Shown: positions 1 through 9,111, counted from the stretch's first letter. The stretch: 64,000 nt of DNA from Sedimentitalea arenosa (GCF_016428585.1 NZ_JAELVR010000008.1:124001-188000); one strand, 5' to 3'. Numbers and translations are program-made. The notes: generated by a model from the sequence alone, not told the origin.

Positions 1-547
1 GGACGTGACCCGCGCAATGAGCCACACAGTGCTGCTGGGACAGTGCAAGGGCTTCCTTCAGGAGCACGGCATCCACCGCGTCACCGGCGCCGATACCGCC
101 GGGTCGGCCCGCCACGTGTCTGAAAAGGCAGATCCGTCGCTTGCCGCACTCGCCAGTCCGCTGGCGGGCGAAATTTATGGCCTCGACCTGCTCGCCTCGC
201 ATATCGAGGACAATTCGAACAACACCACGCGGTTCCTCATCATGTCGCGCGAGGCGGATACACGGCCGCGCGGCAAGCACGGCATGATCACCAGTTTCGT
301 CTTCCAGGTCCGCAACATCCCCGCGGCGCTCTACAAGGCGATGGGCGGCTTCGCGACCAACGGGGTCAACATGACCAAGCTGGAAAGCTACATGGTCGAC
401 GGATCTTTCACGGCGACGCAATTCTACGCCGATATCGAGGGCCATCCCGAGGATTCCAACGTCGCGCTGGCGCTGGACGAATTGAACTACTTCACCACTA
501 ATATCGAGATTCTCGGGGTGTACCCCGCCGATCCGGGACGCCACTGA
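1..547 (+). CDS. pheA: prephenate dehydratase, C-terminal part (5' end outside window)
   Basis: This is the end of the enzyme that converts prephenate to phenylpyruvate in phenylalanine synthesis. The reading frame is open from the left edge, so the true start lies outside the window; the GTG at position 5 is an internal codon. The visible part contains the dehydratase catalytic stretch NNTTRF (the conserved Thr-Arg-Phe) followed by an ACT regulatory domain (GMITSFVFQV through FYADIEG) that normally binds phenylalanine for feedback inhibition. The Phe-binding ESRP motif of the ACT domain appears here as LESYMVDG, a variant. The gene converges on the SRPBCC gene, with 9 bases between the stop codons. 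Confidence 0.93.
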   Translation, partial: DVTRAMSHTVLLGQCKGFLQEHGIHRVTGADTAGSARHVSEKADPSLAALASPLAGEIYGLDLLASHIEDNSNNTTRFLIMSREADTRPRGKHGMITSFVFQVRNIPAALYKAMGGFATNGVNMTKLESYMVDGSFTATQFYADIEGHPEDSNVALALDELNYFTTNIEILGVYPADPGRH

Positions 548-556
548 CCCGCGACT

Positions 557-1024
557 TCAGGCACTGTCGCGATAGCGCCGTTCCAGCGTGCGGGCAAACT
601 CCGCGATTCGCAGCTTGTAGCGTTTCGTCAGGGTCGTCTTGGCCAGCTTCAGAGACTGCAGGAACAGCCGCGCCGCGATCGACTTTGGCGCCATGTTGAC
701 CACCAATGCCATCCGGGTGCGATGCGGCGACAGGGCGATCAGGTCGAGCGTGAGCCGACCATCGATTCCCTGCGACACGCCCGAAAACGTCATCGCGTTC
801 GGCGGCTCGCAATCGATTACAACGACTTCGAGGTTGCGGTGCTTGCCACGCATCGGGAATCTGACCCGCCATGTGGAGCCGATGGTGGGCGCGCCCTCGC
901 CGCGCGTGCGCGCCACGTCCGCACCGCGGCGGATCGCGGATCGTTCGAACCGTCGCGCGTCGGACACCATGGCGAACACGGCATCGATCGGGGCGTCGAT
1001 ATCCTCTCGGGTCGAAAACTGCAT
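557..1024 (-). CDS. SRPBCC-fold family protein
   Basis: A 155-residue protein of the START-like SRPBCC superfamily. The N-terminus (FSTREDIDAPIDAVFAMVSD) is the usual first strand and helix, followed by strands ending in TWRVRFPMRGK and a long C-terminal helix. Such proteins enclose hydrophobic ligands or act as cyclase/dehydratase-like or polyketide-handling proteins; nothing in the sequence fixes a ligand. There is no signal peptide, so it should be cytoplasmic. It lies 36 bases downstream of nudC on the same strand and may be cotranscribed with it. The family call is fairly safe; the function is unknown. Confidence 0.75.
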   Translation of the reverse strand: MQFSTREDIDAPIDAVFAMVSDARRFERSAIRRGADVARTRGEGAPTIGSTWRVRFPMRGKHRNLEVVVIDCEPPNAMTFSGVSQGIDGRLTLDLIALSPHRTRMALVVNMAPKSIAARLFLQSLKLAKTTLTKRYKLRIAEFARTLERRYRDSA

Positions 1025-1060
1025 GTCCGGCCTACCTGAACGTTGCGAACGATTGTCCGG

Positions 1061-2038
1061 TCAATCCAGCGTATCCGCAAGCCAGTTCCGAAGCAGAAAA
1101 TGCGCGATCGCGCCCTTGCGCGCGGGCTTCAAAACGGGGTGATCGCCGGCGAAGGCCGTCATCATGTCGTCGCGGCTGACCCACATGGCGTCCTCGATCT
1201 CGGTCGGGTCGATGGTGATGTCGCGGGTCAGCGCAACGCCCGCGCAACCGAACATCAGCGAGGCGGGAAACGGCCAAGGCTGGCTGGCAAGATAACTGAC
1301 CTGCCCAACGGTGATACCGGCCTCTTCCAGAACCTCACGCCGCACGGCCGCTTCGAGCGTTTCCCCCGGTTCGACGAAACCGGCCAACAGCGAAAACATC
1401 CCTTCGGGCCACCCCGGGGAACGCCCCATGAGCACCGAGTTTCCATGCGTGATCAGCATGATCACCACGGGATCCGTACGGGGAAAGTGGTGTGCCCGGC
1501 AGGCCGGGCAGATCCGCTGCCATCCCGACTGTGCGACGTCGCTGCGTTGCCCACAGCGGGCGCAAAAGCGATGCGTTTCGTGCCAGCCCACGATGGCCTT
1601 GGCCGTCGCCGCAAGCTCTGCATCGCGCGGTGTGAGCCGGGTCATTATCCGGCGCAGCTCGGCAAAGACGGTGCCACCGGGCAGATCGGGATGCGCCTGC
1701 TCCGATGGATCGAGAAACAGGCCGAGCGCCGCACTGTCGAGGTGTTCAGGCTCCCAGCCCGATATGTCACACGCGAAGACGGGTTTTTCGCCTTGGTCCA
1801 CCCCCAAGAACACCGGGCTCTCGATTGCGGCGGCGAGACCGGCCTGCAATACCGGATGGGACAGCGAAACCAGTTCCAGGCGATCCTGCGGGCCGATCAG
1901 GGGCTTGCCGCGCCACAAGACCACGGCAGAACTGTCGGGATGGGCCAGCGCCGCCGCGCGTTGCGCGTCGTCCAGCCGGACATGCCCGGCACGGTTCAGA
2001 CCGGACCCGCCGAAAGTTACCTGTTCCGCCAGTTTCAT
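1061..2038 (-). CDS. nudC: NAD(+) diphosphatase NudC
   Basis: A 325-residue Nudix hydrolase expected to split NAD(H) into NMN(H) and AMP and, by family knowledge, to remove NAD caps from RNA. The zinc ribbon typical of NudC is present (CARCG, then CPAC about 18 residues on), followed by the Nudix box GFVEPGETLEAAVRREVLEEAG, which keeps the G-x5-E-x7-RE-x2-EE pattern. The NudC-specific SQPWPFPxS signature follows it. A GGAG element sits 8 bases before the ATG. Length and domain order match the family. The SRPBCC gene follows on the same strand. Confidence 0.93.
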   Translation of the reverse strand: MKLAEQVTFGGSGLNRAGHVRLDDAQRAAALAHPDSSAVVLWRGKPLIGPQDRLELVSLSHPVLQAGLAAAIESPVFLGVDQGEKPVFACDISGWEPEHLDSAALGLFLDPSEQAHPDLPGGTVFAELRRIMTRLTPRDAELAATAKAIVGWHETHRFCARCGQRSDVAQSGWQRICPACRAHHFPRTDPVVIMLITHGNSVLMGRSPGWPEGMFSLLAGFVEPGETLEAAVRREVLEEAGITVGQVSYLASQPWPFPASLMFGCAGVALTRDITIDPTEIEDAMWVSRDDMMTAFAGDHPVLKPARKGAIAHFLLRNWLADTLD

Positions 2039-2188
2039 CGCCTACTCCGCCAATTCGATCCCGATTCAGCTACTTCATCCGGCGGGAAGGGGCCAGTACT
2101 TGCGCAAACCCGCTTCGAACCTGACGCCAACCAGCGCCAGATTTGACACAAACTCCTTTTTTCCAACGGTTTTTCATCTCCGGGACTC

Positions 2189-4174
2189 ATGCTTTCATGG
2201 CAGGGACGCATGATTTGTGCATGTCATGGGAAAGGCTTCTTTCGCGTGCTGATCTCACCGGACACGACCGAAGGCACGTTGGCAGGCACCCGGTGCCTGC
2301 CATCCGATGCACGCATCCGCATCCGGATTCTCGCGACGACAGACCTGCACATGAACCTGACCAGCCACAACTATTTCTCGGACCGTCCGGATCCGACTGT
2401 CGGATTGACGCGCACCGCGACCCTGATCCGGCAGGCCCGCGTCGAGGCCGAGAAAGATGGTGCCCTTGTGCTGCTGTTCGACAACGGGGACGCCCTGCAA
2501 GGCACACCGCTCGGCGACATGGTGGCTGAACAACCCGAACGGCTTCACCCTCTGATGCGGGCCTTTTCGCACCTGCGCTATGACGCCATCGGGCTTGGCA
2601 ACCACGATTTCAACTTCGGCCTGAAATCGCTCGACACCGCGTTGAGACAGGCGCCCTGCCCTGTGCTCTGCTCCAATCTGAAACGGGTCGGACAGGGTCC
2701 GCCGTTCGGTTTCGAGCCTTTCGCGATCCTCGACCGGATGGTGCGGTGCGGCGGCAACGAATGGCCGATCCGGATCGGCGTACTGTCCTTTCTGCCGCCG
2801 CAGACGGTGACCTGGGATGCGGGCTTGCTGAAAGGCGAGGTCGAGGCGCGCGCGATCGTCGCCTCGGCGCGGGACTGGCTGCCGGACCTGCGCGCTGCCG
2901 GCTGTGACCTGGTCATTGCACTGGCCCATAGCGGTCTTGGCGAGGCCGACGACCATGCCGATCTGGAGAACGCGGTCCTGCCGCTGGCGGCTCTCGATGG
3001 AATCGACGCCGTCGTATCCGGTCACACGCATCAGCATTTCCCCGGCCCCGATCATTCGGGGCTGGCCCATGTCGATGCCACGAAAGGAACGGTACACGGC
3101 AAGCCCACGGTGATGGCGGGAAACTCGGGATCGCATCTGGGCGTGATAGACCTCGACCTGGTTGCCCGGGACGGCAACCGCTGGACAGCTGACAGGTTCG
3201 ACTGCGGTCTGCGCCCGATCATCCGTCACGACAAGGACGGCAAGCCGCGCGAACTCGCGGAGGAAGACCCCGAGATGGTGCAGCTTCTGTCCGAGGATCA
3301 CAGCCAGACGCGTGCTTTGATGGATCAGCCGCTGGGCCACAGCGAGGTGTCGCTGCACAGCTATTTCTCGTTCATCGCACCGGACCGCGCGCTCGCCGTC
3401 GTCGCCGCAGCCCAGGCCGAGGCTCTGCGGACGCATATTGCCGGCTCCGAAGCCGCCGGCCTGCCGATCCTGTCCGCAACCGCTCCGGCGAAATTCGGGG
3501 CGCGTGCCGGGCCGGGGGCCTACACCGACGTGCCAGCGGGCCCTCTGTCGTTGCGCCACGTGGCCGATCTGCACGTGTTTCCGAACCAACTGCGCGGACT
3601 CGTGGTGACCGGCGCCCAGTTGCTCGACTGGCTCGAGATGTCGGCCAGCCGCTTCCACCACATCGAACCCGGCGGCGCAGACCAAGCCCTGGTCGATACC
3701 GCGATCCCAGGGCATGATTTCGACGTGATGCACGGGATCAGCTATGAAATCGACTTGTCGTTACCGCGCCGCTTTCTACCAAACGGCAGGCTGGCCGACG
3801 CCACCGCACGGCGCGTGCTGCGGGCCACCCATGACGGCACGCAGATCCAGCCAGAGCAGCGGTTCGCTGTGGCGTTGAACAGCTTTCGCGCCAATGGGGG
3901 CGGTCCCTTCCCGATGCTCCGGGACTGCCCCGAGATCGCCTTGCCCAAGATCACGCTGCGCGAGGCGATCACGCGATATGTGGCCAGCGGAACAAGCCCC
4001 GCGCAGCGGCCGGAATGGTCTGCCCCTTGGCGGTTCAGCCCCCTGCCCGGAACGGTGGTCAGTGTCGAAACCGGGCCCGGTGCCCTCGCCCACATGGAGG
4101 AACTGTCCCATCGCGGGATCACCGCCGCCGGGATGACCTCCGAGGGGTTCCTGCGCCTGTCCGTCCCGCTCTGA
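2189..4174 (+). CDS. 2',3'-cyclic-nucleotide 2'-phosphodiesterase/3'-nucleotidase-like metallophosphoesterase
   Basis: About 661 residues of the CpdB/5'-nucleotidase family: an N-terminal calcineurin-like metallophosphoesterase domain followed by a substrate-binding 5'-nucleotidase C domain. Metal-binding motifs are clear: TTDLHMNL near residue 50, DNGDALQGTPLGD, GNHDFNFG and SGHTHQHFPG. The C-terminal domain carries NSFRANGGGPFP. CpdB enzymes are normally periplasmic, but no convincing signal peptide is visible, because residues 1-42 are not hydrophobic. The start is uncertain: ATGs at 2189 and 2210 and a GTG at 2246 are all possible, and none has a strong ribosome binding site. The absent leader suggests a cytoplasmic role or a misplaced start. 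Confidence 0.82.
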   Translation: MLSWQGRMICACHGKGFFRVLISPDTTEGTLAGTRCLPSDARIRIRILATTDLHMNLTSHNYFSDRPDPTVGLTRTATLIRQARVEAEKDGALVLLFDNGDALQGTPLGDMVAEQPERLHPLMRAFSHLRYDAIGLGNHDFNFGLKSLDTALRQAPCPVLCSNLKRVGQGPPFGFEPFAILDRMVRCGGNEWPIRIGVLSFLPPQTVTWDAGLLKGEVEARAIVASARDWLPDLRAAGCDLVIALAHSGLGEADDHADLENAVLPLAALDGIDAVVSGHTHQHFPGPDHSGLAHVDATKGTVHGKPTVMAGNSGSHLGVIDLDLVARDGNRWTADRFDCGLRPIIRHDKDGKPRELAEEDPEMVQLLSEDHSQTRALMDQPLGHSEVSLHSYFSFIAPDRALAVVAAAQAEALRTHIAGSEAAGLPILSATAPAKFGARAGPGAYTDVPAGPLSLRHVADLHVFPNQLRGLVVTGAQLLDWLEMSASRFHHIEPGGADQALVDTAIPGHDFDVMHGISYEIDLSLPRRFLPNGRLADATARRVLRATHDGTQIQPEQRFAVALNSFRANGGGPFPMLRDCPEIALPKITLREAITRYVASGTSPAQRPEWSAPWRFSPLPGTVVSVETGPGALAHMEELSHRGITAAGMTSEGFLRLSVPL

Positions 4175-4189
4175 GCGCGCGAAGTCCGG

Positions 4190-4218
4190 TTGCAATCCGT
4201 GTTGCCGGCGCCTATATC
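4190..4218 (+). promoter_or_regulatory. putative sigma70-type promoter of ffs
   Basis: TTGCAA (4190-4195) and TATATC (4213-4218) are separated by exactly 17 bases and place initiation at about 4225, the expected 5' end of the SRP RNA helix. This is inferred from spacing and position only. Confidence 0.55.
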
Positions 4219-4221
4219 ACG

Positions 4222-4322
4222 CCTCGAGAGGTTGGCGCGGGCAAGCGCCTCGCCAACCTGGTCAGGTCCGGAAGGAAGCAGCCACAACGAGCCACGCTTG
4301 GGTCGATGTCCAGCCTCTCACC
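4222..4322 (+). ncRNA. ffs: bacterial small signal recognition particle RNA (4.5S)
   Basis: The gene contains the invariant Ffh-binding core GTCAGGTCCGGAAGGAAGCA (4261-4280) with its GGAA tetraloop. The flanking arms close into a hairpin: 4226-4235 (gagaggttgg) pairs with 4310-4319 (ccagcctctc) with a single G-U. The size, about 100 nt, is that of the small bacterial SRP RNA, which works with Ffh to target nascent membrane proteins. A well-spaced promoter precedes it and a GC-rich hairpin follows. Position beside dnaX-recR is usual in this bacterial group. The exact ends are estimates. Confidence 0.95.
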
Positions 4323-4325
4323 ACA

Positions 4326-4348
4326 CTCCCGCGCCCAGAGCGCGGGAG
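4326..4348 (+). terminator. GC-rich hairpin after ffs
   Basis: An 8-bp perfect stem (ctcccgcg at 4326-4333 with cgcgggag at 4341-4348) and a 7-base loop sit directly after the SRP RNA. There is no strong U-tract, so it is a probable terminator or 3'-processing structure rather than a textbook intrinsic terminator. It could also end transcription of the metallopeptidase gene arriving from the opposite strand. Confidence 0.55.
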
Positions 4349-4367
4349 GGCCAATCCCACAGAAGAG

Positions 4368-5204
4368 CTAGAGCCGAGTGGCGCCGAACGTGTCGCAGGC
4401 TTCGATCCGGCCGGTATCGAACCCCTTCTGGAACCAGCCCGAGCGTTGCTCCGACGTGCCGTGCGTGAATGTGTGCGGGCGCGGGATTCGACCCGCCTGA
4501 CGCTGCAACCTGTCATCCCCGATCATCCGGGCGGCATTAAGCGCCTCGGCCAAGTCACCGCGATCCATCAGGCCTTGAACGTTGCGGGCCCAGACCCCCG
4601 ACAAGCAATCGGCCTGCAATTCCAGCCGCACCGTCAGTGCATTCGCCTCGACCTGAGTCGCTTCACGGCGAAGGGTGTCCACCTGCCCCAGTATGCCGAC
4701 CTCGTTCTGCACGTGATGGGCCACCTCGTGCGCGATCACGTAGGCGGCGGCGAAATCGCCCTGTGCGCCAAGCTCGCGCGACAAGGTCGCGAAGAAAGAG
4801 AGATCGAGATAGGCCTTTCGATCCAGCGGGCAGTAGAACGGCCCAGTTGCGCCTGACGCGCCGCCGCAGGGACTCTGCGTCACACCGGAAAACAGCACCA
4901 GAACGGGCGGCGTATAGGTCGCGTTGAACTGGTCACGGAAGACTTGGGTCCAGGTTTCCTCGGTCGTCGCGAGAACGCGCGATGCGAATTCCGCCGCACG
5001 CTCCTCCTCGGCGGTAGGCGTGTAGGATCGGCTTTGCGTCGCGGGCTGCTGGGTCAGAAGGGGCGTCACGTCGATGCCCACGAAATACCCGATGGCCAGA
5101 ACCACCAGCAATCCGAAGCCTCCTATGCCGCCGATGCTTCCGGCGCGCCGCATCCCGCGGCGGTCCTCGACATTCCGGCTGCTTCGCACCCCTCGCAAAC
5201 GCAT
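4368..5204 (-). CDS. neutral zinc metallopeptidase, YpfJ family
   Basis: About 278 residues with a short basic N-terminus, one transmembrane segment (GGFGLLVVLAIGYFVG, about residues 29-44) and a soluble domain containing the zinc motif HEVAHHVQN (HExxH). This matches the putative neutral zinc metallopeptidase family, whose substrates are unknown. The start at 5204 is chosen because it gives the usual RLRGxRxSxNVEDRRG family N-terminus. A longer reading to 5381 would run into the dnaX start on the other strand. The gene is convergent with ffs and divergent from dnaX. Confidence 0.85.
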   Translation of the reverse strand: MRLRGVRSSRNVEDRRGMRRAGSIGGIGGFGLLVVLAIGYFVGIDVTPLLTQQPATQSRSYTPTAEEERAAEFASRVLATTEETWTQVFRDQFNATYTPPVLVLFSGVTQSPCGGASGATGPFYCPLDRKAYLDLSFFATLSRELGAQGDFAAAYVIAHEVAHHVQNEVGILGQVDTLRREATQVEANALTVRLELQADCLSGVWARNVQGLMDRGDLAEALNAARMIGDDRLQRQAGRIPRPHTFTHGTSEQRSGWFQKGFDTGRIEACDTFGATRL

Positions 5205-5367
5205 GGCAGTTTTCCTTGTTTGGCACCTGACCCCATCACGATACCACTCCGCACATCCCGTGCCAAAGGTTTGCCGGGGGGAACAGGCTTTGGACCGGCA
5301 TGGCCTGTGGACGCCACCGGCCCGGCGTTCTACGCTCGGCCGAGCTTCGAATCCGATTGGACCGCGC

Positions 5368-7143
5368 ATGACCGAGACCACCGCCCCCGCCTACCAGGTT
5401 CTGGCCCGCAAGTACCGGCCCGAGACCTTCGCCGACCTGGTCGGGCAAGAGGCCATGGTGCGCACGCTGAAGAACGCGTTCGAAGCCGACCGTATCGCGC
5501 AGGCCTTCATCATGACGGGGATTCGCGGCACCGGAAAGACGACGACGGCCCGCATCATCGCCAAGGGCATGAACTGCATCGGCCCCGACGGCACCGGCGG
5601 CCCGACAACCGATCCCTGCGGACAATGCGAACACTGCATCGCCATCATGGAAGGCCGCCATGTCGACGTGATGGAGATGGACGCGGCCAGCCGTACCGGC
5701 GTGGGCGACATTCGCGAGATCATCGACTCGGTCCGGTATCGCGCCGCCAGCGCGCGCTACAAGATCTACATCATCGACGAAGTCCACATGCTGAGCACCA
5801 ACGCATTCAACGCGCTGCTCAAGACCCTCGAGGAACCTCCGGCGCATGTGAAATTCATCTTCGCCACGACAGAGATCCGCAAGGTGCCCGTGACGGTCTT
5901 GTCGCGCTGCCAGCGGTTCGACCTGCGCCGCATCGAACCCGAGGACATGATCGCGATGTTGCGCAGGATCGCAGAGGCCGAAAGCGCGCAGATCAGCGAC
6001 GACGCGTTGGCGCTGATCACCCGCGCGGCCGAAGGCTCTGCCCGCGACGCGACCTCGCTGTTGGACCAGGCGATCAGCCACGGCGCCGGAAAAACCACGG
6101 CAGAGCAGGTGCGCGCCATGCTGGGTCTGGCCGATCGTGGCCGCGTACTCGACCTCATGGACATGATCCTGAAAGGGGACGCTGCCGGGGCACTGACCGA
6201 ACTGGGCGCGCAATATGCAGAGGGCGCCGACCCTCTGGCGGTGCTGCGCGACCTCGCCGAGATCACACATTGGGTCTCGGTGGTCAGCATCACGCCGGAT
6301 GCCGCCGACGATCCGACGATCTCGCCAGACGAGCGCGCGCGCGGCACCGCGATGGCCGAGGCGCTGCCGATGCGGGTGCTGACCCGCATGTGGCAGATGC
6401 TGCTCAAGGCGCTCGAAGAGGTTGCGGCGGCGCCGAACGCGATGATGGCCGCCGAGATGGCGGTGATCCGCCTGACCCATGTCGCCGATTTGCCGAGCCC
6501 CGAGGAACTGATCCGCAAGCTGCAGGATGGGCCACCTGACTCCGCCTCCGGCTCGACCGCGCCGTCGCAAGGCGGCGGTGGCTTCTCGGCCCGGGCGTCA
6601 TTGCACAACGCATCCATGACGCACGCACCCTCTGAAGTTTCGACGGTGCGCAGCGGCAACCGGTCGGGCGCGCAATCCGCGCCGGCCCCCGCGCAAATGG
6701 ATGCCCTGGCCCGGTTCCCGACCTTCGAGCACGCGGTCGAACTCATCCGGGCCAATCGCGACGTGAAACTGCTGGTCGAGGTCGAACACGGCGTGCAACT
6801 GGTCAGCTACCAGCCCGGGCGGATCGAGTTCGTGCCCGCCGAGTCCGCCCCCGCCGACCTTGCCCAGCGGCTTGGCGCGCGGCTGCAAACCTGGACCGGC
6901 CAGCGGTGGGCGATCAGCGTGGTGTCCGAAGGTGGCGCGCCCTCGATCGCGGCCCGACGCGACGCCGAGGAGAACGCTCTGAAATCCAGTGCCGAGGCGC
7001 ATCCGCTGGTGCAGGCGGTGATGACCCGTTTCCCCAAGGCGACGATCAGCGGCATCCGCACGCCCGAACAGATCGCCGCCGAGGCGGTGGCCGAAGCGCT
7101 GCCCGAGGTCGAAGACGAATGGGATCCGTTCGAGGACGGTTGA
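5368..7143 (+). CDS. dnaX: DNA polymerase III subunits gamma/tau
   Basis: A 591-residue clamp-loader ATPase. It opens with YQVLARKYRPETFADLVGQE; Walker A is GIRGTGKTTTAR, the zinc module contains CGQCEHC with an upstream Cys, Walker B is YIIDEVHML, and the sensor region includes TTEIRKVPVTVLSRCQRFDLRR. The C-terminal third carries the tau-type domain that contacts polymerase alpha and the helicase. I see no A-rich slippery run that would direct a gamma-producing frameshift as in E. coli. It heads the dnaX-ybaB-recR replication and repair cluster. Confidence 0.97.
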   Translation: MTETTAPAYQVLARKYRPETFADLVGQEAMVRTLKNAFEADRIAQAFIMTGIRGTGKTTTARIIAKGMNCIGPDGTGGPTTDPCGQCEHCIAIMEGRHVDVMEMDAASRTGVGDIREIIDSVRYRAASARYKIYIIDEVHMLSTNAFNALLKTLEEPPAHVKFIFATTEIRKVPVTVLSRCQRFDLRRIEPEDMIAMLRRIAEAESAQISDDALALITRAAEGSARDATSLLDQAISHGAGKTTAEQVRAMLGLADRGRVLDLMDMILKGDAAGALTELGAQYAEGADPLAVLRDLAEITHWVSVVSITPDAADDPTISPDERARGTAMAEALPMRVLTRMWQMLLKALEEVAAAPNAMMAAEMAVIRLTHVADLPSPEELIRKLQDGPPDSASGSTAPSQGGGGFSARASLHNASMTHAPSEVSTVRSGNRSGAQSAPAPAQMDALARFPTFEHAVELIRANRDVKLLVEVEHGVQLVSYQPGRIEFVPAESAPADLAQRLGARLQTWTGQRWAISVVSEGGAPSIAARRDAEENALKSSAEAHPLVQAVMTRFPKATISGIRTPEQIAAEAVAEALPEVEDEWDPFEDG

Positions 7144-7224
7144 CGGGGCTCATGTCCGGCCTGCCTCTTGTGGCGCATTGCCGCCATGCGTATCTGTTGC
7201 AGCAAGCAAAACAGGAGACTCCAC

Positions 7225-7569
7225 ATGCTCAAGGGACTTGGCGGCCTCGGCGACATGGCCAAGATGATGAAGGCCGCGCAGGAAATGCAGACCAAGATGG
7301 CGCAGTTGCAGGACGACATGCACAACATGATGGTCACCGGCGAATCCGGCGCGGGCTTGGTCAAGGCAACCTGCACCTGCAAGGGTGAACTGAAGTCGCT
7401 GGATATCGACCCGTCGATCTTCAACGGCGACGACAAGGAGGTCGTGGAGGATCTGATCCTGGCCGCCATCAAGGATGCCCAGCAGAAGGCCAGCGACAAG
7501 GCGCAGGAAGAGATGTCCAAGCTGACCGAAGGCATGGGCCTGCCCAAGGACATGAAGCTGCCATTCTGA
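7225..7569 (+). CDS. YbaB/EbfC family nucleoid-associated protein
   Basis: A 114-residue protein opening LKGLGGLGDMAKMMKAAQEM and continuing through MTGESGAG-like and KGELKSLDIDPSIF stretches, typical of the small dimeric DNA-binding YbaB/EbfC family. The start at 7225 is fixed by AGGAG at 7213-7217 and by the family length; an upstream ATG at 7186 in the same frame would add non-family residues. Position between dnaX and recR is conserved across many bacteria. The expected role is nucleoid organisation or support of recombination repair. Confidence 0.93.
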   Translation: MLKGLGGLGDMAKMMKAAQEMQTKMAQLQDDMHNMMVTGESGAGLVKATCTCKGELKSLDIDPSIFNGDDKEVVEDLILAAIKDAQQKASDKAQEEMSKLTEGMGLPKDMKLPF

Positions 7570-7665
7570 GGCCCGCACACGGCGCTTCAACCACGGGACA
7601 TGGCGGGTTTTCCAACGCCTGTCCGCGATCCGTCCCGCACCTGATCCCTTGAGTCCCGCCGCCGC

Positions 7666-8259
7666 ATGTCCAGCACCTCTGACATCGACAAGCTGATCGA
7701 GCTGATGGCCAAACTGCCGGGCCTCGGCCCGCGGTCGGCGCGGCGTGCGGTTCTGCACATGATCCGCAAGAGGGCGCTTTTGCTTGCACCTCTGGCCGAA
7801 AGCATGCGCATCGTTGCCGAAACCGCACGGGAATGCCTGAACTGCGGCAATGTCGGCACCACGGATGTCTGCGACATCTGCACGTCCGAGAAACGCGCGA
7901 ACGGTGAGATCTGTGTCGTCGAAGACGTCGCCGACCTCTGGGCGATGGAGCGCTCGGGCGTGTTCAAGGGGCGCTATCACGTACTTGGGGGCACACTGTC
8001 GGCGCTCGACTCGGTCGGGCCAGAGGATCTGCGGATTCCCCGGTTGCGGGACCGTGTGGAGACCGAGCACATCACAGAGATCATTCTCGCCCTGAATGCG
8101 ACCGTCGATGGCCAGACCACGGCGCATTACATCGCCGACCAGCTCGAGGGGCGGGTGCGCCTGACCTCACTTGCGCAGGGCGTGCCGATCGGCGGTGAGC
8201 TCGACTATCTCGACGACGGCACGATCAGCGCGGCGATGCGCGCCCGCAAGAACATCTAA
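7666..8259 (+). CDS. recR: recombination mediator RecR
   Basis: A 197-residue protein with the N-terminal helix-hairpin-helix ([21 protein letters not shown]), the four-cysteine zinc module (CLNCG, then CDIC), the Toprim domain ([17 protein letters not shown]) and the C-terminal Walker-B-like region ([20 protein letters not shown]). RecR loads RecA at ssDNA gaps together with RecO and RecF. Length is standard. It ends the dnaX cluster and is followed by a strong hairpin. Confidence 0.96.
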   Translation: MSSTSDIDKLIELMAKLPGLGPRSARRAVLHMIRKRALLLAPLAESMRIVAETARECLNCGNVGTTDVCDICTSEKRANGEICVVEDVADLWAMERSGVFKGRYHVLGGTLSALDSVGPEDLRIPRLRDRVETEHITEIILALNATVDGQTTAHYIADQLEGRVRLTSLAQGVPIGGELDYLDDGTISAAMRARKNI

Positions 8260-8276
8260 GCCCACTCGAAACGGAA

Positions 8277-8309
8277 AACGCTCGCCGAACGGGACGTCAG
8301 GCGAGCGTT
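8277..8309. terminator. bidirectional hairpin terminator between recR and trcR
   Basis: A 10-bp perfect stem (aacgctcgcc, 8277-8286, with ggcgagcgtt, 8300-8309) and a 13-base loop lie between the convergent recR and trcR genes, flanked by A-rich sequence on the left. It can serve both strands. Confidence 0.65.
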
Positions 8310-8331
8310 GCGTTGGTCCGATCAGGACGGC

Positions 8332-9111
8332 TCAGACGCGAGGCTGGTCGTCCTCGTCATCCTCATCGTCGGAGTCGCCGGGAAGGTTGAAGAAGCTGTC
8401 CGCATCGACCAGCTCGCCATCATCCTTGTCATCTTCATCGTCCACGACATCCATCGAGCCGCCGAGCGTGAAGGTCTCGAGCCCTTCGATCGCGGTCGGC
8501 ATCTTGGGTTCCGTGTCCATGCTGAGCGACTGCTCGGTGCTGACCAGCTTGCGACGTTCGTCATCGCTCATCACTGCCCCCTCGGCAGCCTTCTTGGCAG
8601 CGGCTTTCTGAACGGCGGCGTCCAATTCCGACTGTTTGCAGAGGCCCAGGGCCACCGGATCGATCGGCTGGATATTCGAGATGTTCCAGTGCGTGCGCTC
8701 GCGAATCGCTTGGATCGTCGGCTTCGTGGTTCCGACCAGCTTGCCGATCTGCCCGTCGCTCAGCTCCGGGTGGAACTTGACCAGCCACAGGATCGAGGCC
8801 GGACGGTCCTGGCGCTTGGACAAGGGCGTATAACGAGGGCCACGGCGCTTTTCCTCGCCAACCGCGGCGGCGTTGAACTTGAGCTTCAGCTTGTGCAGCG
8901 GATTCGCCTGCGCGGCGTCGATCTCTTCTTGCGTCAGCTGGTTGTTCGCGACGGGGTCGAACCCCTTGACACCTGCGGCCACGTCGCCATCGGCGATGCC
9001 CTGCACTTCCAGTTCGTGCATGCCGACGAAATCCGCGATCTGCTTGAAACTGATCGTCGTGTTGTCAACCAGCCAGACGGCGGTCGCCTTGGCCATGATC
9101 GGTTTTGCCAT
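8332..9111 (-). CDS. trcR: cell cycle transcriptional regulator TrcR (DUF1013)
   Basis: About 259 residues. The N-terminus AKPIMAKATAVWLVDNTTIS and the helix-turn-helix-like stretch SDGQIGKLVGTTKPTIQAIRERT identify the DUF1013/TrcR family, a conserved alphaproteobacterial regulator linked to cell-cycle control and RNA polymerase. The start at 9111 follows an AGGAG on the minus strand; upstream codons add non-family sequence. The C-terminus is strikingly acidic (about 40 residues rich in Asp/Glu, including DDEDDEDD), possibly a flexible interaction tail. Divergent from the RNase T2 gene. Confidence 0.87.
   Translation of the reverse strand: MAKPIMAKATAVWLVDNTTISFKQIADFVGMHELEVQGIADGDVAAGVKGFDPVANNQLTQEEIDAAQANPLHKLKLKFNAAAVGEEKRRGPRYTPLSKRQDRPASILWLVKFHPELSDGQIGKLVGTTKPTIQAIRERTHWNISNIQPIDPVALGLCKQSELDAAVQKAAAKKAAEGAVMSDDERRKLVSTEQSLSMDTEPKMPTAIEGLETFTLGGSMDVVDDEDDKDDGELVDADSFFNLPGDSDDEDDEDDQPRV

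Noticed and set aside
5368-7143. Programmed frameshift site in dnaX
   Set aside because: No A AAA AAG-type heptamer with a following stem was found; the short A run near 6091 is not a slippery site.
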